DNA of 64,000 nt from Streptomyces melanogenes (GTDB lineage Bacteria > Actinomycetota > Actinomycetes > Streptomycetales > Streptomycetaceae): positions 186,001 to 250,000 of the forward strand of contig NZ_BMTS01000007.1 in NCBI RefSeq assembly GCF_014649795.1. The letters are read 5' to 3'. Positions 25,135-34,360 of the stretch are shown here, one piece after another (positions within the stretch are counted from its first letter, which is position 1; every line of letters starts with the position of its first letter). The position numbers and the translations under genes were made by a program. Below the pieces are notes generated by a model. It did not search any database and had not been told where the DNA came from. It worked only from the letters and a program-made list of their open reading frames with translations.

Positions 25135-25913
25135 CGTGCCGTGGGGAGTTGGGACAGGAAGGTGCGTACGGTAGCGGTGAACTGGTCGGGGGCGTCGCAA
25201 TGCACGACGTGCCCGGCCGGGAGTTCGGCCAGCCGAGCCTGCCCGGTCCGGCGGGCGATCATTTCCCGGGCGTGCTCTTGCGTCAGTACAACGCTGTCCG
25301 TTCCTCGGATCAGCAAGGTCGGGCACGTCACCTTCTCCCAGTCGCCCCAATAGTCGCCGGTGAGGGCTTTGTGGGACCGCACCGTGTGATCCATGTCGAA
25401 TGAGTATCCCCATCCGTCTTCGAACGGGCGCAAGCAGCACTCGAGGTAGGGCGCCAGTGGGCCGAGTGCCGATGCCAGTGCCTGGTGGGACGGTGCCCAG
25501 CGGGGCAGCTGCGTAGTCAACGACCAGTCGGCGTTGACGACGGCGCCGACGTCCTCGACGATCAGAGCGGTGACCTGGTCCGCGTGCCGGGCGGCGTATT
25601 GATAGGCGTTCACACCGCCCATGGAGTGGCCGAGAACCGGCACCGGGCCGAGTCCGAGATGGCGGTGGAAGGCGGCGATGTCAGCGACGTAATCGGCCCG
25701 TTGATAGCTCTCGGCACGGTCGGACTCACCGTGCCCGCGCTGATCCAGAGCAATCACTCGCCACTGCGGCGCCAGCGCCTCGGCCAGCGGGGCGAACACC
25801 GAGGCCTCGTTGTAATGCCCGTGAAATGCCAGGATCGGGAGTCCCGGACCACCGAAGTCCAGAAACGACAACCGCCGCTGATCAACTGTGAAGAACGCAC
25901 GCATGACGCGCAT
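25092..25913 (-). CDS. Alpha/beta hydrolase
   Basis: This 273-residue enzyme has the alpha/beta-hydrolase fold with oxyanion-side HGHYNEAS near residue 31, DQRGHGESD at 57-65 and nucleophile elbow GHSMGG with S97. The acid is probably the Asp in LIRGTDSVV and the base H in AELPAGHVVHCDAP. It resembles esterase/haloperoxidase-like hydrolases. The first two ATGs are both possible (25913 or 25904); neither has a strong ribosome site. The last 14 codons are antisense to the end of the secreted-protein gene, an unusual tail-to-tail overlap. The substrate is unknown. Confidence 0.82.
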   Translation of the reverse strand: MRVMRAFFTVDQRRLSFLDFGGPGLPILAFHGHYNEASVFAPLAEALAPQWRVIALDQRGHGESDRAESYQRADYVADIAAFHRHLGLGPVPVLGHSMGGVNAYQYAARHADQVTALIVEDVGAVVNADWSLTTQLPRWAPSHQALASALGPLAPYLECCLRPFEDGWGYSFDMDHTVRSHKALTGDYWGDWEKVTCPTLLIRGTDSVVLTQEHAREMIARRTGQARLAELPAGHVVHCDAPDQFTATVRTFLSQLPTARQKRTSSQARPRET

Positions 25914-26076
25914 GCTAAGGCGTGTTTCCCGATTGGGGAGCGGCGCGAGGGGCTTTCGCGGAGTCTCGTGGAATCAGGTGTCGCATTCATGAGCACCTCG
26001 CACTCCTGCTTCCTGCGATGTGCGGGCCGCGGTCGCGTCGCGGGTTCGGTCCGGCGTATGCGGCAGGCGGGTCGGC

Positions 26077-27144
26077 TCAGGTGAGGAGTTTCGCGAGCAG
26101 GGCCATTTCGGTGGGCGGGTCGACCACCGGCTGGATGAGGAGTTCGTCGACGCCGGCCTGTTCCAGGGTGGTGATGCGGGCGAGGAGGTCGTCGCGGGTG
26201 CCGACCAGGGCCAGGGTGTTCATCAGCGAGGGCAGGACCAGGTCCCGGTCCTGCGGTGCGATGCGTCCGAGGTAGTTGGGGTAGAGCTTGGTGTGCCGGT
26301 CCGGGGCGGTGGCGGTGGTGCCGCGCCGGTCGAGGAGCTTCCGCACCGCCGCGCCTTCCTCGGGGCCGAGTTGCTCGGCGAGGGAGGGTGTGTCGGCGGC
26401 TGTGTCGGCGGCGAAGGCCAGCAGCGACAGGACGAGGTGGCCCGTCGCGTCTCGGGCCGCGTCGCCGTGGGGGTCCTCGTCCTCGTCGAGCAGGTGGAGC
26501 GCGGTGACCAGGTAGGAGTCCCTGTGGGAGTCGGGGTCGCGGGGTGTGCCCTGGGCGGAGTGGCGGCGGGTGTCGTGCAGCGCGTGCCAGGCGGTGGGGT
26601 CCAGCAGGCCGAACGAGATGAGGCCGGTGCCACGGCGCCCGGCGACGGCGGCGGCCTTCGGCCCGAGCAGCGCGGCCACGACGAACTCGATCGGGTCGGC
26701 GGTGTTCACCTGCGCCCCGGCGTGCAGGAACCGGATGTCGCGGACCCGGTTGCCCTCGCGGTATTGGGTCGCACGTCCGGCGCACAGGTCCTGGAGTGTG
26801 GCGGTGAAGTTCTCCAGCCTGGCCGTCGTGGTCGGCCGCATGCCCAGGGTGCGCCGGGCGGTGTTTCCGGTGCCGACTCCGCAGATGATCCGGCCCGGTG
26901 CCAGGGCGTTGAGGCTGGCGAGCCCGCTCGCGGTGGCCGGAGCCGAGCGCAGCGCCGGTGAGGTCACGCCGATGCCGAGCCTGATGCGGCTGGTGGCCTT
27001 CGCGCACAGGCTCAAGGCGACGAAGGGGTCGCCGTGGACCATCGGGGTGTCGTTGACCCAGAAGCTGTCCAAGCCCAACTCCTCGGCCCGTACGGCAAGG
27101 TCCTCCACACCGGGTTGCGCGGTGACCACGACGCCTGCACGCAT
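26077..27144 (-). CDS. LLM-class F420-type oxidoreductase
   Basis: This 355-residue luciferase-like protein begins MRAGVVVTAQPGVEDLAVRAEELGLDSFW, with the conserved VNDTPMVHGDPFVALSLCA and RIRLGIGVTSP strands. The closing VLVGTRDDLLARITTLEQAGVDELLIQP (VGT...LIQP) is typical of F420-dependent members. The ATG at 27144 has GGAGG five bases upstream; upstream ATGs lack this. Family members reduce or oxidise small metabolites using coenzyme F420 or FMN. It stands alone between two hydrolase genes, so no pathway can be named. Confidence 0.8.
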   Translation of the reverse strand: MRAGVVVTAQPGVEDLAVRAEELGLDSFWVNDTPMVHGDPFVALSLCAKATSRIRLGIGVTSPALRSAPATASGLASLNALAPGRIICGVGTGNTARRTLGMRPTTTARLENFTATLQDLCAGRATQYREGNRVRDIRFLHAGAQVNTADPIEFVVAALLGPKAAAVAGRRGTGLISFGLLDPTAWHALHDTRRHSAQGTPRDPDSHRDSYLVTALHLLDEDEDPHGDAARDATGHLVLSLLAFAADTAADTPSLAEQLGPEEGAAVRKLLDRRGTTATAPDRHTKLYPNYLGRIAPQDRDLVLPSLMNTLALVGTRDDLLARITTLEQAGVDELLIQPVVDPPTEMALLAKLLT

Positions 27145-27270
27145 CAATGCCTCCATGGTGTGAGGATCGAACCGAACCCGCCCAGCATGGCAGGTTTCGC
27201 CGCCGCACCCGGTGGCGGGCATGTCGCCGTCTTCGGGCTGCTCGGCCACCCCTGGAGAGGGCCTGCCCGG

Positions 27271-28167
27271 CTACCGGGTCAGAAGACTGGCCACGGCGTC
27301 GGTGAACGCTCCGGGAGCCTCCTGCGGAACGTTGTGTCCCACTCCCGGCAGGAGCCGGTGTTCGTACGGTCCGGTGAAGCAGTCGCGGTCCTCCGCCGCG
27401 CTCGGACCGCCTACGCCGTCGTCGCCGCTTTCGAGTACGACGGTGGGGACGGTGATCGGCGGCTGGGCGGCGATGAGGTCTTCGAGTTCCTGGTAGCGGG
27501 GGTCGCCCTCGGCCAGGCCGAACCGGTGCCGGTAGGAGTGGATGACCACGTCGACGAAGTCGGGATTGTGCAGGCTCGGGCTGCTGGCGGGGAAGGCCGC
27601 GCTCGCACCGGCCCAGGTCGGCGACCAGGTGCGCCAGAGCAGCTCGCACAGGTCGTCGCGGTTGCGCTCAAGACCGAGGCGCCCGCGCTCGGAGTGGAAG
27701 TAGTACTGGTACCAGTAGGTGCGCTCCCATTCCGGGGCGGAGGGTTCTCCGGCGTGCGCGAGGTCCTGGATGTTGTAGCCGTCGACCGTGACCAGGCCCC
27801 GGACGCGCTCGGGACGCAGGGCGGCGGCGATGCACGCGGCCCGGCCGCCCCAGTCGTAACCCGCGAGGACGGCGCTCTCGATGTCCAGCGCGTCCATGAA
27901 GTCGAACAGGTCCTGGGCGAGCGCTGCCTGCTGTCCGGAGCGGACCGTCGTAGCGTCCCGGAACCGGGTCGGCCCGAAGCCGCGCAGATACGGTGCGAGC
28001 ACGTAGGCACCCTGACCGGCCAGGCCCGTGGCGACGTCGTCGAACGCCCTTACGTCGTAGGGGAATCCATGGAGCAGGATCACCGGGGTGGCAGCGGGAT
28101 CACCCGCGTACTCGTAGGCGATGTCCAGTACGGGGGTCGCAACCTGTCCTGATGATGAGAAGGCCAT
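27271..28167 (-). CDS. Alpha/beta hydrolase, epoxide-hydrolase / dehalogenase type
   Basis: This 298-residue protein has HGFP (residues 33-36) and an Asp, not Ser, in the nucleophile elbow: GYDWGG with D105. Asp nucleophiles are characteristic of soluble epoxide hydrolases and haloalkane dehalogenases, which form an ester intermediate. LAPYLRGFGPTRF matches the strand 4 loop of this group, and GVGHNVPQEAP carries the catalytic histidine. The cap domain (TYWYQYYFHSERG) supplies aromatic residues expected to position the substrate. The ATG at 28167 is preceded by GCAGG. A detoxification role is likely; the exact substrate is unknown. Confidence 0.83.
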   Translation of the reverse strand: MAFSSSGQVATPVLDIAYEYAGDPAATPVILLHGFPYDVRAFDDVATGLAGQGAYVLAPYLRGFGPTRFRDATTVRSGQQAALAQDLFDFMDALDIESAVLAGYDWGGRAACIAAALRPERVRGLVTVDGYNIQDLAHAGEPSAPEWERTYWYQYYFHSERGRLGLERNRDDLCELLWRTWSPTWAGASAAFPASSPSLHNPDFVDVVIHSYRHRFGLAEGDPRYQELEDLIAAQPPITVPTVVLESGDDGVGGPSAAEDRDCFTGPYEHRLLPGVGHNVPQEAPGAFTDAVASLLTR

Positions 28168-28309
28168 CCTGCGATCATGGCACGGCCCCCCATCGAACTC
28201 CCTGGAATTCTTCGGGGTGCGAGGCCAGGCGCTCGACCTGCTCGATCGACACCGCAGCCTTTCGGATCGCCTTGCGCGTACGCCGTCGGTCGGACCCTGT
28301 TGAAGGGGT

Positions 28310-28978
28310 CTACCTTGTGCCGCGCGGCACCACGAGACCGGCCTCGTACGCGGTGACGACGGCTTGGGCACGGCTGCGCAGGTCGAGTTTGTGCATGGTG
28401 CGGTGGATAGGGGTCTTGACCGTCGACTCGCTCACATACAGCTCATGGGCGATTTCGTCATTGGCCAGGCCCTTTCCGACTAATCGGAGCACTTCCGTCT
28501 CGCGCACGGTGAGCTGGTGCAGGCTCTCGGGTCGGCGGGCGGCCTCGCCCGGTCGTGGTGCGTAGGCCTCGATCAGTCGGCGTGTCACGGACGGCGCGAA
28601 GAGCATGTCGCCGGACCGGATCGCCGAGATCGCGGCGATGAGGCGGTCCGGCGGGATGTCCTTGAGGAGGAAGCCGCAGGAACCGGCGCGCAGTGCGCCG
28701 TACACGTACTCGTCCGTGTCGAAGGTCGTCAGGACGATGATCTTGGGTGTGGGGGAGGTGCGCTGGGCCAGGATGCGCTCGGTCGTGGTGATGCCGTTCA
28801 TGCCCGGCAGACGGATGTCCATCAGGATCACGTCGGGGTGGTGTTCGGCTGCCATGGTCACGGCCGTCTCGCCGTCCGCGGTCTCCAGGACGGACGTGAA
28901 TCCGGGGGTGGCGCGCAGGATGGCTGCCAGTGCTGCCCGAATGAGGTCTTGGTCATCCACAACCAGCACTCTGGTCAC
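28310..28978 (-). CDS. NarL/FixJ-family response regulator
   Basis: This 222-residue cytosolic regulator has a receiver domain with acidic pair VDDQD (D8-D9), phosphoacceptor D54 in ILMDIRLPGM, the switch Thr in VLTTFD and Lys in LLKDIPP. A LuxR-type helix-turn-helix occupies about 150-215 (LTVRETEVLRLVGKGLAND...YVSESTVKT). The GTG at 28978 follows GGGGAG. It lies 28 bp after the sensor-kinase gene, which is frameshifted, so signal input may be lost unless another kinase phosphorylates it. Target genes are not evident. Confidence 0.9.
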   Translation of the reverse strand: MTRVLVVDDQDLIRAALAAILRATPGFTSVLETADGETAVTMAAEHHPDVILMDIRLPGMNGITTTERILAQRTSPTPKIIVLTTFDTDEYVYGALRAGSCGFLLKDIPPDRLIAAISAIRSGDMLFAPSVTRRLIEAYAPRPGEAARRPESLHQLTVRETEVLRLVGKGLANDEIAHELYVSESTVKTPIHRTMHKLDLRSRAQAVVTAYEAGLVVPRGTR

Positions 28979-29006
28979 AGCGGGCTCCCCGTGATGTCCA
29001 CCGCGG

Positions 29007-30222
29007 TCAAGCAGTTTCCGATACGTGTCGCGCGTCGTCGGTCGGCAGGGTGAGCCGGACTTCGAATCCCCCTTCGCGTCGCGCACCGGCAACCAGCGTA
29101 CCTCCGTAGGCTTTTGCTCTCTCGCGCATGCCGATCAAGCCTTGCCCGGAGCCGTGAGGGGATGCGACGGGATCTGCGGTGCCGCCGTCGTCGCGCACGG
29201 TGATGAGGAGTGCATCCGGAAGGTACGTGACGGTGACCTCCGCCCGGGTTCCGCGTGCGTGTTTGACGACGTTGGTCAGTGCCTCCTGTACGACCCGGAA
29301 CGCGCACATCTCCAGTCCTGGAGGCAGGGAGGTGGGCTCTCCCCTCGGTCCGGATCGCGACGTCGACACCGGTCGCCCTCACGCGCGCGGCAAGGTCGTC
29401 GAGCCTGCTGAGCGCGGACGCCGTGGTTTCCTCCGGGTCGGGGATGTCGTCCTCGTCGACGTCGACCCGGAGCACGGACAGCAGCCGGCGCAGGTCCGCC
29501 AGTGCCTCACGGCCGGCCCCGGCGAGGTTGTCCAACGCGGCGCGGGCGGTGTCGGGCTCCGAGGAGAAGACATATCCGGCCAGTCCGGCCTGGACCGTGA
29601 TCACCGACATGTGGTGGGCGACGACGTCGTGCAGTTCCCTGGCAATACGCATACGCTCGTCGACCACCGCCCGCCGGGCCCGCTCCTGCTGCTCCCGCTT
29701 CAACTGCTCGGTGAGCCGCCTGAGTTCATGGTTGCGTTCGGTGAACAGGCGCTGAGTGCGGCCCAGGAAGACGGCGACGAGGGAGATGAGCAGGGCCTGG
29801 CCTGCGGCCATGACCAGTGACAGGTGACCCGCCAGTCCACTGTGCAGCACAGCCCCGCACGTGAGTACGGCGCCCACGGCGGCCATCCGCAGGGACCGTC
29901 GCGCCGTCAGGCTGACGAGGGCGATCATCGGCGCCCACCAGTTCACCGTGGGCTGGTATCCGAGAGCCAGATACAGCGAGTACGCCGCGCACGTGGCGGC
30001 CAGGGCGGACATCGGGGCCGCCCGCCGCCAGACCAGGGGAAGCGCCACCAGGCAGCTGAGCAGATAGGCGCGGCCGTCGAAGGGGGCCCATCCGGCGGGA
30101 TGGTATTCGTGTCCGGTGACGCAGGCACTCGCGGCGATGGCGGCGGCGAGCGCGATGTCGAACATCTGCCGTCGCCGTCGGAGTGGCCATGAGCCGCCGA
30201 GCGTCGTGATCTTCGTACGCAT
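29007..30222 (-). pseudogene. NarL-type sensor histidine kinase, frameshifted
   Basis: The first frame (from ATG 30222) encodes four to five membrane helices, a coiled linker (ERNHELRRLTEQLKREQQE) and the HisKA_3 phosphoacceptor motif RIARELHDVVAHHMS with H198. At about 29340 the frame is lost: ATGVDVAIRTEG continues naturally only in another frame as EPTSLPPGLEMCAFRVVQEA, followed by the ATPase motifs EALTNVVKHARG, VRDDGG and GQGLIGMRERA, ending at the TGA at 29007. One extra base in GAGGGGAGAGCCC accounts for the shift. It could be a true mutation or an assembly error. The partner regulator just downstream is intact. Confidence 0.85.
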
Positions 30223-30330
30223 CGCCCGACGCTAGCGCCGGGCCCAACTGGTGTCATCAACCTGACGGTTGAAGCCATGGGTCGAGCGGGCTGGGCACTG
30301 CGGCCGTGGCCGTTGAGGGGGCCGGATCCT

Positions 30331-31329
30331 TCACCCTGCCGCGCGCAGCTGAAGAAGGTACGTCGCGGTCAGCGCGACGGCGCGTTCCTCGTCGTGCGAC
30401 AGCTCCACGAGGGCACGTGACGCTGTCGCACCCGGGATGCCCGCCAGTGCCTGGGTCAGCCGCCCGCGTGCGGGCGGCTCGGTGGCGTCGTGGGCGAGGC
30501 GGTCGACGAGCGCGGTCGCGATCCGATCCGCCGTCGTGGTGTCGCTCGCCAGGACGCTCAGCGCATCGGCGGCGTCGGTGTCGTTCCTGCCCTGCTCGAT
30601 CATGTCGATGAGCGTGGGGATCCCCTCGGCCACTCCGCGTGTGCCGAGTGCCAGGGCCGCGACCCCGCGGACCACGGCGTCGGGGTGCGCGAGGGCGGCT
30701 CGCAGGTGCTCGGTGGCCTCGCCGTCGGGCAGTTCGGCGAGGGAGCGAACGGCACGTTCGCGCACGGCGGCCACTGGGGAGTCGAGGCCTTGCGCCAGCA
30801 GGGCCGGGCCGCCGTCGCCCGATCGCGCCAGTGCCCATCGAAGGGCTCCGGCGACGTTCGGCTCCGTCTCGCTCAGCACCGCCTCGACCAGGGCCTCCAC
30901 CGGCACCTCGGCGACCGGGGACAGGGCCGCGCGCTGGCGTGCGTCGGCGCTCTTCGACGCCAGCGCCTGGAGGAGCGCGACGACTTGGAGGACGTCCTCC
31001 CAGTCGCCGGGCTCCGCCGCTTCGATCCGGCGCAACTGCGTGAGCAGCTCGGTTTCCGCCGCGATGCGTTCGTGCGTCTGTCGGATGAGGTCGCCGACGA
31101 GTGCCGACGGAGCGGAGCCGGGGTCGTCGAGCGCGCGCCCGATCTCGCGCAGCGACAGCCCCAGCGACCGCAGGCTCTCGATCTGGAAGATCCGCCGGAT
31201 GTCCTCGGCGGCGTACTCCCGATAGCCGGAGCCCGTACGACCCGAAGGCTGTACCAGACCGAGCGATTCATAATGCCTGAGCATGCGGGCACTGACCCCG
31301 GAACGTCGCGCCACCTCACCGATCAACAC
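30331..31329 (-). CDS. MerR regulator fused to HEAT repeats
   Basis: This 332-residue protein has a MerR winged helix at 1-75 (IGEVARRSGVSARMLRHYESLGLV then GYREYAAEDIRRI) with an antiparallel coiled helix to about 110. The rest is a HEAT/PBS-lyase type array of paired helices of about 31 residues, for example VAAVRERAVRSLAELPDGEA and PDAVVRGVAALALGTRGVAEG. HEAT arrays usually bind protein partners, so this regulator probably senses a protein rather than a small molecule. It starts (GTG) three bases after the stop of a separate HEAT protein; that gene's last codons (AGGAGGGAAG) supply its ribosome site, so the two are coupled. Confidence 0.83.
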   Translation of the reverse strand: MLIGEVARRSGVSARMLRHYESLGLVQPSGRTGSGYREYAAEDIRRIFQIESLRSLGLSLREIGRALDDPGSAPSALVGDLIRQTHERIAAETELLTQLRRIEAAEPGDWEDVLQVVALLQALASKSADARQRAALSPVAEVPVEALVEAVLSETEPNVAGALRWALARSGDGGPALLAQGLDSPVAAVRERAVRSLAELPDGEATEHLRAALAHPDAVVRGVAALALGTRGVAEGIPTLIDMIEQGRNDTDAADALSVLASDTTTADRIATALVDRLAHDATEPPARGRLTQALAGIPGATASRALVELSHDEERAVALTATYLLQLRAAG

Positions 31330-31332
31330 GTC

Positions 31333-31998
31333 TTATCTTCCCTCCTGCCTGTCCCCACCAAGAGCCACGACGCGCTTCGCCTCCTCGATCGCGAACTCGA
31401 ACCCGGTGTCCGGGTCGTGCAGCAGGCGTTGGGTGGCGAGCGCGTGTGCGCGTACGTCAGGGGCCGACGTCGCAGCACGCAGCGCCGGTACGATCGCGTC
31501 CCCCAGCGCGACCAGCGCCCGGCTGAGGCTCAGCCGGGTCTCCCGGTTGCCGCGCCCGAGCTGTGTCGCCAACACCGCGGCCAACGCGGGCTCCTCGCCC
31601 TCCGGCACGAGGACGACTGCGGTCCGCCAGGCGGCTCGCGCGACTTCGTCGTCGGCGTCACACAGCAACTCCCGTGTGACCACCGGCCACGCCCGCCGGT
31701 CTCCGATCTTGGACAGCGTGTGCAGCGCCTGACTCCGCGCCTGCGGCTGCTCGCAGTCGACCGTACGGATCAGCTCGGGGAGCGTCAGGGACACCGGGTG
31801 CCGTGTGAGCGCCCAGGTCAGCATGTCGCGGACGAAGAACTCCGGCTCGACCGCGCAGCGCTCGAGGAGCTTGCCGACGAACCGAGGGTCGGGCGCCGTA
31901 CCGACCGCCAGAGCGGCCCGCAGCCGCACGGAGGAGCGGTCGTCCTCCAGCCCCTGGAGTGCTCGTATTACATCCGTGTCCTGCTGTGTGATCGTCAT
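31333..31998 (-). CDS. HEAT-repeat protein
   Basis: This 221-residue protein is built entirely of helical HEAT-like repeats, such as DRSSVRLRAALAVGTAPDP, EPEFFVRDMLTWALTRHP, QPQARSQALHTLSKIGDRRA and DDEVARAAWRTAVVLVPEGE. There is no signal peptide or catalytic motif. It is the first gene of a two-gene unit with the MerR-HEAT fusion, and the related repeats suggest that the two proteins interact or arose from one array. A scaffold or co-regulator role is inferred. Confidence 0.78.
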   Translation of the reverse strand: MTITQQDTDVIRALQGLEDDRSSVRLRAALAVGTAPDPRFVGKLLERCAVEPEFFVRDMLTWALTRHPVSLTLPELIRTVDCEQPQARSQALHTLSKIGDRRAWPVVTRELLCDADDEVARAAWRTAVVLVPEGEEPALAAVLATQLGRGNRETRLSLSRALVALGDAIVPALRAATSAPDVRAHALATQRLLHDPDTGFEFAIEEAKRVVALGGDRQEGR

Positions 31999-32255
31999 CG
32001 GACCACCTCCTTGGCGAGCAGTGAAGGGCTTGTCACTGTGTCAAGGTCAAGCGGAGGGCTCGCCGGCATTCGGCCGGGCGCGGGGAACGGCGAATGTCGG
32101 CGCGGCGCTGGGGGAGGGCGTCAGGTGGGTGCGCTGCCGCAGATGCGGTACGTGACCGAGACCGCGCGACGTGCGGTCGGCGAATGGGCGGGGCCTGGAA
32201 GGGGACGCCGGTCGCACCCACGGAGACGACCGCCTGGGTGTGCTCGTCGGCCGGG

Positions 32256-32726
32256 TCAGTCAGTGCCCCCGGCGAAGTGCAGCAAAAGCCCCCGGACCAC
32301 AGCTCCCACCACCAGGGCAGCGAATACGGGGCCGCCGAAGAAGACGGTGAAGGCGGCGCCGATGTTGGCGCCGATCACCCCGGCTGTGACGATCCGCCAG
32401 CCCACGCCCAGCAGCAGTCCGGCAAGGAGCAGCGGCAGGATGGCCTGCCACCACCGAGGGTCGAACCGCTGCCGACGGGTGGCGCGCAGCAGGACCGCCG
32501 TCGCCACGGCGGTCAGCAGCAGCGCGGCCGCGCCCAACGCCGTTTCCTGGCCCGACCCGATGGAGAGGGGGCGAACCGCGTAGTCCAGATCGGACGGCGG
32601 AAGACCATTCGCGTTCTGCTGCCCGATCAGCCACCAGGTGGCAACGGGCACGGCAATGATCAGAACGGCAGCGGTGGCGGCCAGAGTGCTCCGGGAGGAG
32701 CGAGCGCGTGTCGAAGTGGTGACCAT
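32256..32726 (-). CDS. Small integral membrane protein
   Basis: This 156-residue protein has about four hydrophobic segments: residues 15-35 (ATAAVLIIAVPVATWWLIG), 62-80, 96-114 (ILPLLLAGLLLGVGW) and 120-148 (ANIGAAFTVFFGGPVFAALVVG). A short basic loop separates helices 2 and 3 (RATRRQRFD). The start at 32726 avoids a charged 12-residue extension. No family signature is recognised; similar four-helix proteins are common and unassigned in Streptomyces. Confidence 0.65.
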   Translation of the reverse strand: MVTTSTRARSSRSTLAATAAVLIIAVPVATWWLIGQQNANGLPPSDLDYAVRPLSIGSGQETALGAAALLLTAVATAVLLRATRRQRFDPRWWQAILPLLLAGLLLGVGWRIVTAGVIGANIGAAFTVFFGGPVFAALVVGAVVRGLLLHFAGGTD

Positions 32727-32774
32727 GCGGCCAGCGTGGCTCCGAGCCTGGCCGGCTCGCATGAGCGCAGATAC

Positions 32775-33044
32775 TCATCTTCCTGCCTCGCTGTCAGCGG
32801 CCGGATCGCTTCCGTGAGCCGCCGCCACCGCCCTGGCCGCGGCAGAACCGCGAAGGATCTTCGTCAGCCCGGCCGACTCGCTTTGGAGGACCGGCCCTTC
32901 CCGCGCCATCCTTGTCGAGACCTGCACCGAGATCCCACCCTCGGTCTTACAGCCGTGGCAGGAACAACGGAGCTGAGTGATCAGCCCAGGTCGGCCTCCC
33001 GGTGACCAGGGATAGCCACTGGCCGAGCGGTACGAGTCCGACAT
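32775..33044 (-). CDS. Possible small protein with a cysteine cluster
   Basis: This 89-residue frame has a Streptomyces-like but not extreme codon bias and a natural-looking composition. RCSCHGCKTEGGISVQVS near residue 30 contains three close cysteines and a histidine. No ribosome site precedes the ATG. It could be a real small gene, a remnant, or chance. No family is recognised. Confidence 0.3.
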   Translation of the reverse strand: MSDSYRSASGYPWSPGGRPGLITQLRCSCHGCKTEGGISVQVSTRMAREGPVLQSESAGLTKILRGSAAARAVAAAHGSDPAADSEAGR

Positions 33045-33248
33045 GGGGACGACGCGGGCGGCGTTGAGGGGGCAGGCTGTGGTCTGCCCCGTGAGCAGCA
33101 CGGCGAGGCGCGCGAGGAGTGGCCCCTTGGGCTGCTGGCGAGGCTGTCGGCCATACACAGGGGCGGGTGGTGGTGTCGTCTCGAATGATGAGGGTGTCGA
33201 GGTCGATTTGGGTCAGTTAATCGCTGGGAGAGCTCGTGGCATTCTCCG

Positions 33249-33254
33249 TATCGT
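33249..33254 (+). promoter_or_regulatory. Putative -10 box (TATCGT), leaderless start
   Basis: TATCGT lies 6 nt before the ATG at 33261; no Shine-Dalgarno sequence is seen. Confidence 0.4.
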
Positions 33255-33260
33255 GACGCC

Positions 33261-34070
33261 ATGACGGATGAGGGAGAGCCGACGCTCTACGTGAACCGCT
33301 GGGGCGACACACCAGACCCGGCCCGAGGTGGGCGGGGATCCTACCGGGACCTTTGCTCGTGCTTCTCCCAGTCCGAGCCGCATCCTCGAGCGAGGGTCGG
33401 GTTCCACACCGAACAGCAGGACACCTCCGCCCCGGGCTGGCAGCACCTGCTGGAGCTGGTCGACGAGGCTGCCGCCGATGGCCGCGAGGAGTTCCGCCCC
33501 CTGACCGAGCTCAGCGCCGAAGAGCGGCGGCAGGTCGTCACCCTGCCGCCGAGCATCTCCAAGCTCACCGCGGTCAGGCACCTCGTGCTCTATGGCAGCA
33601 ACCTGGTGCGGATCCCGCCCGAGATCGGGGCCATGACCAGTCTGGAGGAGTTCACGCCCTACACCTCCTACCGGCTCCACTGGTTCCCTTTCGAGATCAC
33701 CCGTTGCCGCAACCTGATCCGCAGCACGGTCAGCACCCGCGCGCTGTTCGGTAACTACAAGCTGCGGCCGCCATTTCCGCGGCTCCAGCCCTCCCAGGAC
33801 TCCGCCGCCGAACTCGATCCGGCACGTCTCGATCCCCGGCGCTGGGGAGCCACCGCTGTGCACAGCTGCAGTGTCTGCGACCGGCCGATCGAGCAGTGGG
33901 GACTCCACCAGGTATGGATCTCGATCCGTGTGGCCACGGACGTGTTGCCCCTCCTGGTCAGTGCCTGCTCGTCCGAGTGCGTGGACGCACTGCCCCACGG
34001 CGCCAAGGACTACATCGCCGCACCGCACAAGGGCGGCCGCGTCGACCAACCGGCGTCTGACTGGGACTGA
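33261..34070 (+). CDS. Leucine-rich-repeat protein with a C-terminal cysteine cluster
   Basis: This 269-residue cytosolic protein has a short leucine-rich repeat section at about 93-135: VTLPPSISKLTAVRHLVLYG and NLVRIPPEIGAMTSLEEF follow the LPxxIxxLxxLxxLxL pattern. The C-terminal 75 residues contain CSVCDRPIEQWGLH and CSSEC, spaced to bind a metal ion like a treble-clef finger. The combination suggests protein binding rather than catalysis. It appears leaderless and has no obvious partner gene. The biological role is unknown. Confidence 0.7.
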   Translation: MTDEGEPTLYVNRWGDTPDPARGGRGSYRDLCSCFSQSEPHPRARVGFHTEQQDTSAPGWQHLLELVDEAAADGREEFRPLTELSAEERRQVVTLPPSISKLTAVRHLVLYGSNLVRIPPEIGAMTSLEEFTPYTSYRLHWFPFEITRCRNLIRSTVSTRALFGNYKLRPPFPRLQPSQDSAAELDPARLDPRRWGATAVHSCSVCDRPIEQWGLHQVWISIRVATDVLPLLVSACSSECVDALPHGAKDYIAAPHKGGRVDQPASDWD

Positions 34071-34360
34071 CTCCCGATTCGGGGGAAGGCGTCTGGGCAC
34101 GTAGCAGGCGGGTGTCCTGGCAGCGCTTGAGGGATCGTCTTCCACGCTGTGCCCGCTACCCCAGCCCGGGATCCCCCGCGCGCTCACGTGCCGCGGCCGC
34201 GCACGAGCGGCCAGGTTGACCACGACGGTCGTCAGAACCGCCCTGCCGAATGCAGGTGCGCCTCGGCCAGGAACCGCACCCGCTGTCCCCGTACCGCCTC
34301 GGCAGCCAAAAGCAGGACTCGATGCCTCCGGTGTGGGTGGTGAAGGCGGCCAGAGCAGGG

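Noticed and set aside
28975..29340. In-frame continuation of the sensor kinase beyond the frameshift
   Set aside because: The sequence becomes Arg/His-rich and non-protein-like; the ATPase domain is in the other frame.
34071..34360. Protein-like fragments on the minus strand between the LRR and TetR genes
   Set aside because: Short pieces such as GRAVLTTVVVNLAARARPR look natural but I could not join them into one family or find a start.
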